Below, piece by piece: positions 9,074 through 22,200 of a stretch of DNA of 64,000 bases; the stretch's first letter is position 1; each line of letters starts with the position of its first letter. This DNA is from Asterella californica (lineage: Eukaryota > Streptophyta > Marchantiopsida > Marchantiales > Aytoniaceae). Position numbers and translations under genes: made by a program. The stretch is taken from NCBI GenBank assembly GCA_036924285.1, contig JAYKYS010000002.1, positions 8,432,001 through 8,496,000 on the forward strand, in the 5' to 3' direction. The notes beneath the pieces are model-generated. The model did not search any database. It was not told the DNA's origin and worked only from the letters and a program-made list of their open reading frames with translations.

Positions 9074-12000
9074 TCCTATTAAAAGATTTAGGTTCCTGGG
9101 CCGTAGCCCCATAGGCTTGCAGAGGCTTGTCTTTGGTGGACTTTCCCGGACTTCATTCTTTGTGTACTCGCTTTTAGAGTGAAGCCGCGAAGTTGGCTTC
9201 TGGAAGTGTTGACCGATTCCTCTTTGTTCTCCCCATTATAAGGAACCTGATTGAATCCGGTTGCTCCAGTATTGGTGAATCGAATAGAATAAAGTTGTGA
9301 TAAGCTATCAACTTTGAAACATTGTTCCTTGCTAAGCAAAGACTCTGAAGTTTGAGTGAGCTGAATAATTATTCCCTGAAATATGTCACACACTATCGTC
9401 TGAACAATCATTTCCCGTACTTTACGCACTATTTGACGGTTTGGTTACCGGAGGGTAAGAATCTACTTCTTCAAAGATCCTCTATCTATCAATATACATT
9501 GGTGCATTTGGTTAATTGGCTGCTTCAAAGATAGAGTTCATCCTGGTTATAATAGTGTCTTATCTTTAGATAACAGTTTAAACTAGTTCCTAGAGGCTCA
9601 GTCTTATTCCCTCAATCCGCAACCGGGAGTTCCATGAGACAGTCTGTTTGATGATGAGGTCATGATTCGTATAATATCCGAATTGAGTTAAACATTGTTT
9701 CACTATAAAATACATATAGAAACTTTGAGGGAAGCTTTAGTAATGGGAAATATAGAAAAGGAAGGAAAAAGCAGAAGCACGGATGTTGTAGTTCGGTCTT
9801 CAAATCATTGCAGAGAATAAGGAATAAGATTCTTGGAGATTCCTCTTTCAAGTTCTACGGCATGACATACCACCACTTCTCCGGCCAGTTGAGGGCCTAA
9901 CTGGCTCTCTACTGTTGTGATAACATCCCCGGTGAAAGCCTTAGGTAAGAATGTGTTCGTGTTCTCCCACTCAGCACTTCCACTAGCACGTGAAAGAAAC
10001 TATTCCTGGATCAAAAGTGGCATGGAAATGGTTCTACATGCCTGGACAGGCTCGCTAACTTCAGTCCCAAGTTTTAAGTAAATCTCGGAGTACAGAAGAA
10101 TATTAGAGATTTTTACTTTAATGGGCAGTTTTCCTCTCTATAAAAGAGTAAAATATATGTTTCAGGAAAACATGTTTGTATACTTCTCTCATTCTGAGTT
10201 CCCGAAAGTGACCTTCACCTGCCCGGCGCACCAGTTGAGCCATCTATTATTGCCGGTCATGATACACGCAATACTGAAGTGCCTGTTCAGGATTCCCTTC
10301 GCGTACGCTGCATTTCTCCAGAATTACCCCGAAATGGACCGCTATGGTGACATCTCTCTCCTAGTTGGCGCCGGCCCGCCCACGGTCTGCACGTGAGGTG
10401 CGGCGCCGAACTTGCCCACGCTGAAAAACGGACGAACGAGAGACCGTGATCTGGCACGAACTAGCACAACCGTAGCGAACTCCTCCGGTCTGGACCAGTG
10501 AAGAGGTATCTGACCTGGAATGAGAACATATGCGTGCCCACGTAGAGAGTTTAGATGTGTCCAACACTGTCTATCTCATAGGGTACCGACTATGGAGGTA
10601 CCGGCTGCAAGGCTGCCGGCACAAGTTAGTCATCATACCGACTATAACCGGTCGTGTTTATGCCAGCTGGATTTTCCGCCCGTCTGCAAGCATTTGACCA
10701 AGACAAGAGAGGACAATAGGCAGTACGTGTATCTAGCCGAGGTTAATGATCCCTGGACGTAACTGAGCTCGGTTTACTCTAATGGTAACCGTAAAACATG
10801 CTAACCATGGAGAAATTATCCCCATGATTGGACGGGGTTGCGTGGTTCATGGGGCACGTGGAAGGTCGAGTATCAATGGGTGAGATCGATCTAAGAGTAT
10901 CCGACGAGCTATATGGGTGCTTGCTTACTTTTGTCTCTAGTGTCGACCTGACGGGGTCCCGAGCTGGCTGAGGAGGCTTCGGAGAACCCTGGTTTGCCAA
11001 AGGCTCTTCGGTCCAGTCTTCACATTAAGCTGGAAGGAAAGAGGGAATGAAGGGAGGCAAGGTCGAGAGAGAAGGAGGGAGAGTGCAGGCGGAAGTCGAG
11101 CATGGGAGATTGAAGCCAGAAGTCAGTCTAGAGAAAAGGTATCATAGTCGAGGCGCTCGGATGCGGAGAGACTGGCCACGATGCTCTAATTAAGTGCGTC
11201 TGTTCGAATGAAGATTTCTGGAACGCGTCTCGAGGAGAGGTGAGGGACCTTGCCTCGATCGCGTGCATTAGGGTCTGGTTTGTACTACTTAAAAGATGTT
11301 TGTGCATGCGAGTGATTCGGAAGATGCACATGGATTGGTTACCAATTCTTGGCGGTGGATTCGTTTCGTGGACAGATGGCATTTCGACTGGAATTAGGCC
11401 CATTACAGGTTCAGGTGGAATGAGAGCTCCATGTTCTTGAGAGACTTGGGACATGAACATCATCTTGTACCGCTGGAGAGGAGATAGCAAGCGCCCTCGT
11501 TTTATTTGGTCTTGTTGCCGATGAAGGGAGAACACTTTCATTCGTTAGTTGCAGAGATTACCGCGACAATCGAGTGGGAAGTCCGGGCACCCTCGTGTCT
11601 TCGAATATAGAGGTTGTAACTTTTTCGACGTGATCCGGAGTGAACTGGCAAGTGGACTCCGGGGAAATTATGTGCCAATAAGAAGGGCGGCACAGGGGCT
11701 GGAGGTCACTTTGTGGCCAATTAGGGTACCCACCTTTCTTCTGGTTTTCGTCCCGGAAAGTTACGATAGCCATGGTTCTTGCAACAGAATTATTGGCTGG
11801 AGTAGGTCGTTCGTCCATTCGCCTTACAGTCTGAAGATTTGGGACAGATGCACGTGTTAAATTGGATTTTTCTTGCTAGTGGCGGATGCGAAAAGCTGAT
11901 GACTCGTTACGAATTTCGCTGAGAACCTATGATCCTGTGGATGTCAAACATCGAAGACAGATCCTGTCTGTTGCTGGCTGTTGTCACGGGCAGATAACAC

Positions 12001-13171
12001 CATCCATTCACACCCGCTGCACCTTGTTTCACGCCATCAGAATGTTCTTGAGGCTGCCGTAGCATTTCTTTGGATGATGGACCGTCTTTCTTGAACAGGT
12101 CTAGGTGTGAAAGCCCACTGAAAGAGTGGACAAGCGGATTTCGCCTTTGTGATCTAGAGCGGGAAGGCAGCATGCATGATTCTGGGGGGTTCAATCCCAG
12201 TCCCGTTGGTTATTAGAGAAAGAAGGAAATAGTTTACAGTCAAGACCACAGATGCAGAAAACATTTTCGAAGCTGAAGTAGTCAGACATGCTTTGCATAC
12301 ATACGTTCTTCACGGGTTAGTCGAACGCCTTACTTGGATTTTCGCTCACGATGATGCACTAGAGTTTGTAATAGGTGGCGATCCTCAGGTAACTCCAGGA
12401 TTTTCCTATCTGTGGAGATGATAGGAATGTGTCGGCCGAAGCCTGCCATTTTCCGACTTGTTACTTGGGTTCTGGTCAAGAAGACGTAAATGGGGTTACA
12501 GGAGGACATCAGCACTGTGGACTGCGGTGAGGGTTCTTGGAAGAACATCCATCTGTTAGTTTTTCTCCCTGAATTGAGGTTCTGCAAGAACTCGCAGGAT
12601 GTGACAAGTCACGGCTAGCTGACGCTTGCTACCCACTGTATTCTCTGAATGCGAAATTGATGCGATCATAGTTTCAAGAACTTAGCCCCGACGCGCTTAG
12701 TTTTCCGTTTGGTTTACCTTCTTTGCACTTCCTGAGGAGGCGCATAATCTTTCCGGCTGCCCTTGTTCCATACCTAAGCGGTAAATCATCTGATCTCCCT
12801 TTATAATCGCCACCATCTCAACAGGATAGCATAATTCGGCAGGCTCAGCAATTTGATTCGTCGTATGCGACATGAGAATTGGGCCGGCAACAGATTTGCA
12901 AGATCTCTCTGGCCATGCTGGACATATTTGGGACCTCCCGTGTTTATTCCTTCTTCGATGTCACCTTGTAGCCTTAGGTCTGAATTGCCTACCACACATC
13001 TTCAGCGCAAAAGCGCATCCACGGACATCGCACGTTGTATTTTCAACACTGCTGCTATGTGTGTATGTTAGGAGTGTGCCTTGTCTCTTAGCGGCTGTCT
13101 CCGCTTTTACACATCCAATCATTGCTTTCTGCATCTTCACGGCTCTAAATCTGACGGTTTGTTCTTTGCAG
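9074..13171. other. gene-poor interval upstream of the BRWD gene
   Basis: No protein-coding gene is recognised on either strand in about 4 kb, although GC content is like that of the flanking genes. The purine-rich stretch at 11030-11130, and a GTGAGG donor-like site at 11239, would fit a leader exon of the downstream gene. I cannot prove a transcript from the sequence alone. The remaining frames look like shadows or chance. Confidence 0.4.
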
Positions 13172-13276
13172 GTCAACTGAGACAGTGATATACAGATGCA
13201 GACATCGCCGGTGTTCCTAGGCTGGAGGTGGAGGACATGCTTGATGTTCGGGGAAATGCTAGATTGACTGCAAATC
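13172..13276 (+). other. probable 5' UTR end of the BRWD gene, after a leader intron
   Basis: A good acceptor, TTCTTTGCAG, ends at 13171 upstream of the chosen start codon. This suggests the leader is spliced and that its last part is 13172-13276. The matching upstream donor was not identified. Confidence 0.35.
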
Positions 13277-16200
13277 ATGATTCGGAATATGGCAGGATGT
13301 AAAGGTGCAATATCCATAGATGCTTCTGGGCCTGCATCTGCGTTGCAGCTCTCTCAGCAGCAGCAGGAGCAGGTCGCCATGGACGGCAGTAGGACTTTAG
13401 CCTCGCTGCGTAATGGTGTTGTTTACAGGGAGAACGTCGAAGTCGACTTGAGAGAAGTTTATTTCCTGGTTATGCACTTCCTCGCCAATGGTCCGTGCAC
13501 GAGGGCCTTCGGTCAACTGTGGAATGAACTTTTGCATCACAAACTTTTGCCCCGCCGATATCATGCGTGGTACTCCAGGAGCCACCTTCCAAGTGGGGAT
13601 GAGAACGACGATGGCTTATCGTTTCCTTTGAGCTACCGTGACATTGCTCACAGGTACGTAGCCGGCATGCCGTTTTATGACCGTGGCATTTCTTGGATGT
13701 TCACACCTGGGTTTGCCTTGATCTTCTTGCGACCTTGCATATTTCTTCGCGAAGCCTTTCGCTACCAGTAGAAATTGCGGAGTGAATCAAAGCTCACCTC
13801 AAGACGTCAGGAGCTACTTGCTACTCCACTTCAGTGTGCAGACCAGCCTGTTTTGAGCAGTATAGAGTGGACCTGCGATCTTGACACTCTCAGTGGTTCC
13901 CTTGGGGGTTCAGCCAGTATTCCTGGCATGATTTTGTATCTGCCATGGAGTTTTGCGGTGGGAAACTTTACGGTTCTAGTTGTTACGTGCCAATCGATAC
14001 TAAGGGTAGGACGGAGCTGCGGGAATGGAGCGCCGGGGGGCCTATCGTTCATGCGGATGAATATTGGGAAGTGGACTTAGTCCTAGGTGGAACATGCTGT
14101 AGAATCTGCAGTACCCAAGATGCTGACAGTGACATGCGAGTTAACAATCTATGCTGACATTCAGGCGAAGAGTCGATTGAGATAACTTCCGTTGTAGAAC
14201 CAGTTCAAGGCGAATATAACAGAATATAACAGGCGTAGCGCACGGAGATGGCTGCTACAGTTGGGATGAAGGTTGCGGTTATTTCCATCGCCGCAGTGCA
14301 TCTAGACGTAGCAACGATTGCACAGTTCGTCGGGTGAATCGTCCCTGCTGATAACACGCACAGCTCTCTCCTTATCATGTGAGATTAGTGCCAGCTTTCG
14401 ATCGTCATACCTTGTTTTCCCGAATCTCAGTGCTTTGCCGGTCCGTCGAGAATCGTGTGACTATCTTGAGGAGCCCAGCTAGCTCGAGACGATGAGCCAC
14501 TGCAATTCCTCGATCGGTAGCACGGGGGCAGGTTGGCTCTAATTTATTCATCGGGGTGGTTTCCAGGTAGTTGCGGAAGGAACGACGAAGCGTTTAGAGA
14601 ACTGCGGGTTAGGGAAATCAGATCGCATGCCATATGACAAATTGTCGACTGTGGATGTGTGATAACGAATGATGGGTAGCATTGTGGACGTAATCCATCG
14701 TCTCGAAGAGTTTTATCAAGAGGGAGATCGTTAGATGTATATACTTTTTTGAAGACGGAGATTTTCGAAGTTGTTGTTGATTCGTTTTGCACCCGATCAT
14801 TATCGCCTAAATAAACGCAGTTCTTTCTCCCTAGTCCTAGCGCCAGCCTGGGCTTATGGATTTTCAAGGCACTCGCCTTTTACCCTAGGGGCGTTTAAAC
14901 CCAAGTAGAATCAAGATTTCTGAAAATGGATTCGAACCTTCGGTTCCCCATAAATGGCCGTTGCCTCAAACACTTCGCTATAGTCTACAAGACGGTACCT
15001 CTCGTGCGTTTTACGCCATCATTTATAACTACTGATTCTGGGTTGCGCATCGCATCACTAAACTAGCGAATACCATACTTATGTCGATTAGCAGGAGGGA
15101 GGAAGAATAGCATCAGTGATGGTGTATTGAACCCTGTACGGGCACTCACGTAAAGGCAGTACGGATTATTTCGTGATTTAATTTTAGTTCCGTGGTCATT
15201 AATCTGCGTGATGGCTTTCATGTTGATCCACTCATGAACGGATCATTTACGTTTCTGTTTAAACTCACAGATAAGGCAGGGAGACTGGTTCCACCGTGAG
15301 CTTTTTGTTCAGCTCCATGTTTAAAGCACCGTAGTTTTCCTCTGACTTGGATTAGTTTGGGAGTCCTTTACACATTTGTAGTGCGAATCATCAGCTGACT
15401 GATGGGCTCTGTGTTCAGGTTTGAACATTTTAACATGCGGAAGCTTTCCAGTAAGAGGTCTGAGACAGGAATTCACCATCCCTCGCGTCAGGCCTCGCTC
15501 AGGACTGTTGCAGAGACAGTGTCCATGGTACTAAGATGTGGATAATGACATAATGGGTGGAATTATTGAACGAGTTTCGTATTCTGTGCAGGCATCCAAA
15601 TATACCGAACAGTCACCTAGTGGATCTTCTGCAGCAGCTGCTTGTCAATGACAGGAGGGCCGCCGTCGCAGTAGATGCCCATTCTAAGGTTGTCACTGCT
15701 GCGGACGCTCCAACGCTGCTAGGATCAGGCTCCTTCTCTTTGCTGGATGGTGAGTGTAGACCCGCAGTCGCCATTGAACTTATGCATGACTCTTTGAAAT
15801 GATCTGTCATGGCGTTTTACGGCCGTCTGCTGGCAGTGGGAAAACAGCGACTTACCTTGCAGCGTCCAGTTTCGCTATCTCGTAGTGCAGCAGTCGTACA
15901 GAACTAGCAGAGTCGTTACACGTCCGTAGGAGGCGGGACGCACTCATTCCGTATATTATGTCACTGTGTGTGCGTTCGTTTCTTTGTAAATGACAGCGGA
16001 GCGGAGCAAGCATAAGGGTGTTGTGTCCCGGTGGACGAAGCACATGCGATGGCCTCACTGGCATGCTGACCAAGTCCATGGTTTGATGCTTCGAGAAGTT
16101 GGAGGTGGTTTTGCCCGGCATCACCGTGCGCCGTCTGTGAGGACCGCCAGCTATGTGATAGCCAAGCCCTCAGTATTCTTCCACCGGATACAAATAATTA

Positions 16201-19200
16201 AAAAGCTGAGAGGGCATCGCAATGCTGTCTACTGTGGTATGTAGTGCATGCTGAGCAGGACGGGTTCACCGAATATTCTTGGAATTCTTGTATTGCGCTC
16301 TATTGCCCGGTCTCTTCTTGTGTCGGTTTGGAGGTTTCTGTATCATAATCATAATGTTGATGTGTTTAGTAGGTAACGTGCGTTTTATGCCACGTTGAAA
16401 GCAATTGAGGAAAAGCTTACGGGATTGTCTCGGGTTTTGCTTCCAGCTATATTTGATAGAACCGGCCAGCATGTCATAACTGGTTCAGATGATCGTCTCG
16501 TGAAGATCTGGTCAACAGAAACTGGTCTTTGTCTACGCAGCTGTCGTGGGCACGAGGTAACTTCGATATTGTAGTAGTTGGTGTTTGATTAAGGGCATGG
16601 TGGGCACTGTCGTGATTTTGTTTAAAACGTAATGGACACATCATGATATGATGTGATACTTATGTCGTTCATCTCACAGGGTGACATCACAGATCTGGCA
16701 GTGAGTAGCAGCAACAGCCTTGTGGCATCTTCGTCAAACGACTTTTCAATCAGAGTTGTAAGTTTTTTCAATGAGTAATAACCAATATCTGAACGACATC
16801 CCTGCGTTGTTTCGAAGTGAATCTAACCATCTCGTGGCTGGCAGTGGCGAATGCCAGATGGTTCTCCTATCTCTGTGCTGCGTGGACATGGAGGTGCTGT
16901 TACAGCTATTGAATTTAGTCCCCGTCAGGGTTGTGAACATCACCTTCTGTCGTAAGTGCAACATATTTATCCTCTTCAGGTCCTTATTGTTCAAGTAGGA
17001 TGCCAACACTGAACATACTGAGGACTAAGTAGAGTACGCTGCAATTTCTTACGTCGTTGTAATGAAATGCTGCAGTGGAAGTGGTTATTTGTGCATGTGG
17101 AGGTGATCTTCTTTAGTAGACCACTGTTTGTTACGTTCTCCGTTGTTCAGCTCCTCCAGTAGGGGGCACTAGCGAGAAGGTTTAATGGGTTTCTCTTTCT
17201 GACACCAGTTCATCTGATGATGGGACTTGCCGAATTTGGGATGCTCGGGACTCAACAGTCAACTCTCGCGTGTATATGCCTGATCCCAAGGACAATCAAA
17301 ATGGTTAGTCACCAAGAGGCTCTTGGCGTAAATTTTGTATTATGAGTACGTCTTAGAGGTGTACGGAAGATGATGCTTTGGATTTGGCCTCTGAATGAGG
17401 CTGCTACTGGTCGGAATGATTAAGTTGCTGTGGGTTTCCTGATGCTGCATAACGCTTGATACTTATGTGACGAAACATATGAAAGTTGCGTCGCGGTGCG
17501 ATATTTGTGAAGAGTGTTGTTGGTTCGCGGAATCGGAGTTCTGCTTTAGAAGAGTTTTTATATGCAAAGGAGGCGAATAAGCATCTTATACACTGGGTGG
17601 GGAGAACTCGGTTCATGGCGGTTATCAAGTAGCCCGTGATCATTTGGCCAGAAATTCCTTCTATCGTTCTTTGTTCTCTGTAGCCACCATTTATTTTCTT
17701 ATGCATGTCGTTTTGGGCAGTTACATTTCCTTGAACACCATTGCTTTTGCAGCTGCCAGGGGTACAACTGCGCAAGTGCCTCCTGCAACGCAACCGAGCC
17801 ACCAGATACTGTGCTGTGCATTCAACGCAGACGGCAGTATATTTGTTACAGGAAGTTCAGATCGGCTAGCCAGGGTAAGGGCGGATGCGCGTATAAGCAA
17901 GCTGAGCCTTAGAATGTTGCTACTGTTGGCTTTTTTGCTTCGTTTCTGTATGTATGTTCAACAGAGAGTGAAGGGTCGCGGAATAGTGTGCCTACTCAAT
18001 ACTTTATTCCGCTGTTTGCGGTACTGTATGATCGATCCGCCAGTTTCACATGGACTTGTGTCCGCACAGGTCTGGAATGCCACCAAATGGAACGATGAGC
18101 TCACCGGGAGACCGAATTACGAGTTGGATACTCTACAAGGTCATGAAAATGATGTCAACTATGTGCAGTTCAGGTTGGTATATAATATTGTTTAAACTTC
18201 AACAGGTTTTGTCTATGGCCTTTATCTGCTTCCTTGTTGCTGAGTATGAGTGACCACAAGTACCAAGTTTTTAGAACACCTACTCGATGGTAGCTTGCAC
18301 CGGACCATGACCTATCTCGGTAACGCCACTATGCTCTGAACAATATAGGATCCTTGGAAGCGGGCTTTCCTTGAGCATGGGTTATCTGGCTGATACCTCA
18401 GAAATGCGGAGGCTGCATAATAATGATCATTGTTATTGGGTGAAGTGGATGTGCAGCACCATCAAGGCCATTTGTATTTGAAAAGGAGGACCACCATACT
18501 CGCTTCAAAAATACATGGTAAGCATTGGGTGGATGGTCAAGAAGTACCTTGAATTGTAAAATTTAGCCGACCCCGTTCTCACTAGGAAAATGCAAAGTAG
18601 GAACCCCGCAAATTGAGTTTGAGTTATAGAAGCGAAGTTACCATCACACTTGAGGAGAGAGTCGCTTTCCGCTTGATCCATTGAAGTCTCGTCTAGTCAG
18701 CGTCCGCAGTATGCGGGCTCGATCAGACTCGAGCTTTTTGTAAGTAGTCAAACTACAGAGCGGTGTAAAAATGGATGATCAAGCAGAACAAGTGGTGCCC
18801 CTTGATATGTACAGGTCTGCACATGACAGCATTGTGACATGCTCGAGGGACGGAAGTGCTATCATTTGGACACCCCGTCCTCGGAGACATCATGTGAGTA
18901 CTAGGAGCTTGTGATCCTCTTTTTGCGATCTTCTAGACAATTTACTTTGACTCCGGCTGAACTTGTCATTTCCGCGTCGTGCCGTGGTAATTTACTCGAT
19001 TACCCTTTACAGGCGCGGTGTTGCATATAGCTAATTTCAGTGAAATTTCTCTTAACTGGGCAGCAATTTAGAACTTACACTAAGTTGCTGCTTTCCTCCT
19101 CAGGCTAAGGCTGGTCGGTGGATCAAGGCCTATCATTTGCGTGTGCCGCCTCCACCCAATCCACCACCTCCTCCAAGACCTGGAGGACCAAGACAAAGGC

Positions 19201-22200
19201 TGCTGCCAACACCCCGAGGTGTAAACATGATCGTTTGGAGTCTGGACAATCGGTTTGTACTCGCCGCAATCATGGGTAAGGCACTATAGCTTGTGCGAAC
19301 TTCCATCTCTTATTTAGAGTGAGAGCAGCCCCTAGATAAGGATTCGGGAATGCTCTTCTATAACGAGCAGGTGGTTATCAGGAATTGGTTTGAAATGGCA
19401 TTTGTGACGAATCCAAGTGATCGTAGTTGACCATGGGGAAAGTGAGTAACGTGGACTATCTCTAACTCAGTTCGTAATGGTGAGGACTTACACAGTAGCG
19501 TAGAAGTCATGCTCGTCTGGAAATTCTATAGCCAAAGACGGTTCTCTAAAGTTTGGTCACAGATACAAGCTAGTTGGTGGTGAGGTCTTACACAGTAGCG
19601 TAGAAGTCATGCTATGCTGGAAATTCTATAGCCAAAGACGGCTCTCTAAAGTTTGGTCACAGATACAAGCTAGTGGGTAGTTTTCCTCTTGGCGGTGCCA
19701 GTTAGTCCCAGTCAGTCTCTGATTATTGGGACCGCCAAGATGGACCTTGTGTAGATCTTTTATGGGATGCCTATTTGATACCCCGTACCATGGTTTACAG
19801 TAGTTAAGTGAGGACCAGGAGACTTGCTCGAAAGTAAGTCGTTGTATGGTGGATATGATAAATCCGAAGCAACATCATCTGTATCATATTACTGGAAGTG
19901 CGGAAGTACGTTCTTGTTCAAGTGTGATGATGTGGACCCCTGCAGATTGTAGGATTTGCGTCTGGAATGCCGTGGATGGCAGTCTAGTGCACTCCCTTAC
20001 CGGTCATGACAAACAGGTACGTTGGAGCAAGACCTCTCTTCCTGTCACGATGCTTCGTCTTACTTTTTCTGTATGGTAGTCAGCATCATGAAACGTTCAA
20101 AGATGTTTATTGGTGTTCCGAAGTCTTAATCCTTTTGGGGTGCTTGTATGGATAACCTTGCCAGGAACGAAACAAACAGAATCATCAGCCGAATTACAGC
20201 TTTCTACCTTCACTTGTGCCTAGTTAACGGTTGATGTCCGGATGCAGACGTATGTCCTGGATGTACATCCATTCAATCCAAGAATTGCAATGAGTGCTGG
20301 TTATGATGGACGGGTTATAATATGGGATGTAAGTCGTACACCCTTAGTCTTGTGTCGATGAATAGGGTTCGCCGATTTGTTTTCCTTGTACTGTCTCAGC
20401 TTTAAGTACATACTACGTGCCTTGCGACGGCTATGATGATTTGGACGTTCAATGACTTGAGAGATTTTGTAATTTCCCAAGGTCTCTGTCACTGGTAACA
20501 AAAATGCTATTCCCGTCATATCTGATTCTAGAAATTTATCTTCGCAGATTTGGGATGGCCATCCGATCAGGATCTATGAGACAGGAGATTATAATCTCGT
20601 GGATGGCAACTTTTCCCCGTAAGCAGCGCCTTGTAATGATGCTTGTGTCATTTCATTGTTTGTGAAAAAACAAAGTAACTTCGTTCAGTGGTACCAGGTG
20701 CAGTACCTGTTTCAGTATCGTTCGCGTAAAGTACTTACTAATTGCTGAAGTTTGGAAGTCGTACCTTTGATATACGGCAAAGTTCATGTCGATAACTTGT
20801 TGTAAGTCCTTACACTGGAGACCATTTGCAGGGATGGATCATCGTTGGTAGTGTCCGATGAAGTAGGTCAGATATACCTTTTCGCAACAGGTGAAGGGAA
20901 CGCACAGAAGGATGCAAAATATGACCAGGCATGTCGATGTCCTCCCCTTTCAGAATGCCTTCAGAATGTATTCTTAAGCTTTGAGTTGGAATCATGAGAT
21001 GACGGGCAACTTGTTTTCTCGTTCTTGTGTGATCTTGTGTCTGGATTAAAGCTGTGTCAGAGTCAGACGACGAAGAAGAGTAGTACAGAAGCACAGAAAC
21101 ACTATAGGATGGCTTGCAAGCCCGTCCTAATGAACTTGTTCTTTGCTCTTTGACAAGCAGTTCTTTTTGGGAGATTTCCGTCCTCTTGTGCGGGACACAC
21201 ACGGGAATGTTCTGGATCAGGTAAATATATTTTTCCCTTGCCGAATATTCTGGCCTGCTCTTCCAAAGGATACGGAATTCTCAAAGGCAAATTGAGTGCA
21301 AGTTATTTGGTATATATAATTTGAATGTAACCGAATCCCCCAGTTGAATGTAGTGGTGTGTGTGAGCATAAGCTGCTAAACTCCCACCTCATTCGCTAGT
21401 AGCAAACCGAACAGGTACTCTGAGTGTAGAGTTTGGAAGATCTGTGTGCGGATCAGTTCAGCATTCCTGTATTCGCTCTACTCACTAATTTGATGGTCTA
21501 AGCGGTGTTGCTGTAAGTTTCCATTGACAGTTTTGTAAATAATCATTACCGCAGGAGACTCAGCTGCCTCCTCATCAACGAAACATACAAGATCTTCTCT
21601 GTGATGCAAGTGAGTCCTTCATGAGCGCTTGAATCTGTAAAACAACGATCATCAGACATCATTGACGATCTTGAAAACTGCCTCGGGTTCAGCTACGGGA
21701 TGGAATATTTTTCTCCTAGTACCAGTCGATCTGTTAGTTTCCTTGGTGGTGTAAAATATACTTGATTGATTATATTGGCTTAGATGGATTTACTTATCAT
21801 AAAGGGCATTTCTAATGGGAAGTTACTCCTCGATCGGTGCAGACATGATACCTTATGCCGAACCTTACCAGACTAATTACCAGCAACGTCGTCTTGGAGC
21901 GTTGGGTATCGATTGGCAACCCCCCGCGGTGTTCCTTGCTATAGGGACATTCGATGATCCAACGTATATCGGTCCTCCAGATCCTCCTGTCGCCTTTGTG
22001 GCTCCAGTTGTACCCTCACCTGAACGAAGAGAACGACGAACTTTAGCTTTGGAAGGGGGCAACAGATGGGTGGAACAACCCAACGAGAATGAAGAGGCAA
22101 TGGATTGGGAACAAGACGCAGTTGGGGTAAGCGAGGACTCAGGGTCGGACTACAGTGCGAGCGAGGAGAGCGAGGAAGAGGGAGAGAGAGCCGACAGTCA

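Noticed and set aside
9088..9429. 113-codon minus-strand frame
   Set aside because: No motif, no neighbouring exons, and length within chance expectation.
11128..11541. 137-codon minus-strand frame
   Set aside because: No recognisable motif and no splice support; composition like that of the surrounding noncoding sequence.
13775..14157. Open frames in BRWD intron 1
   Set aside because: They overlap in several frames on both strands, show no homology to BRWD proteins, and the next true exon joins in phase without them.
14915..14995. tRNA-like sequence on the minus strand (GGTTCGAATCC with a D-arm-like GGCAACGG stretch)
   Set aside because: The T stem has a mismatch in the middle and no acceptor stem of 7 bp can be formed; it lies within intron 1 of the BRWD gene. 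At best a tRNA-derived scrap.
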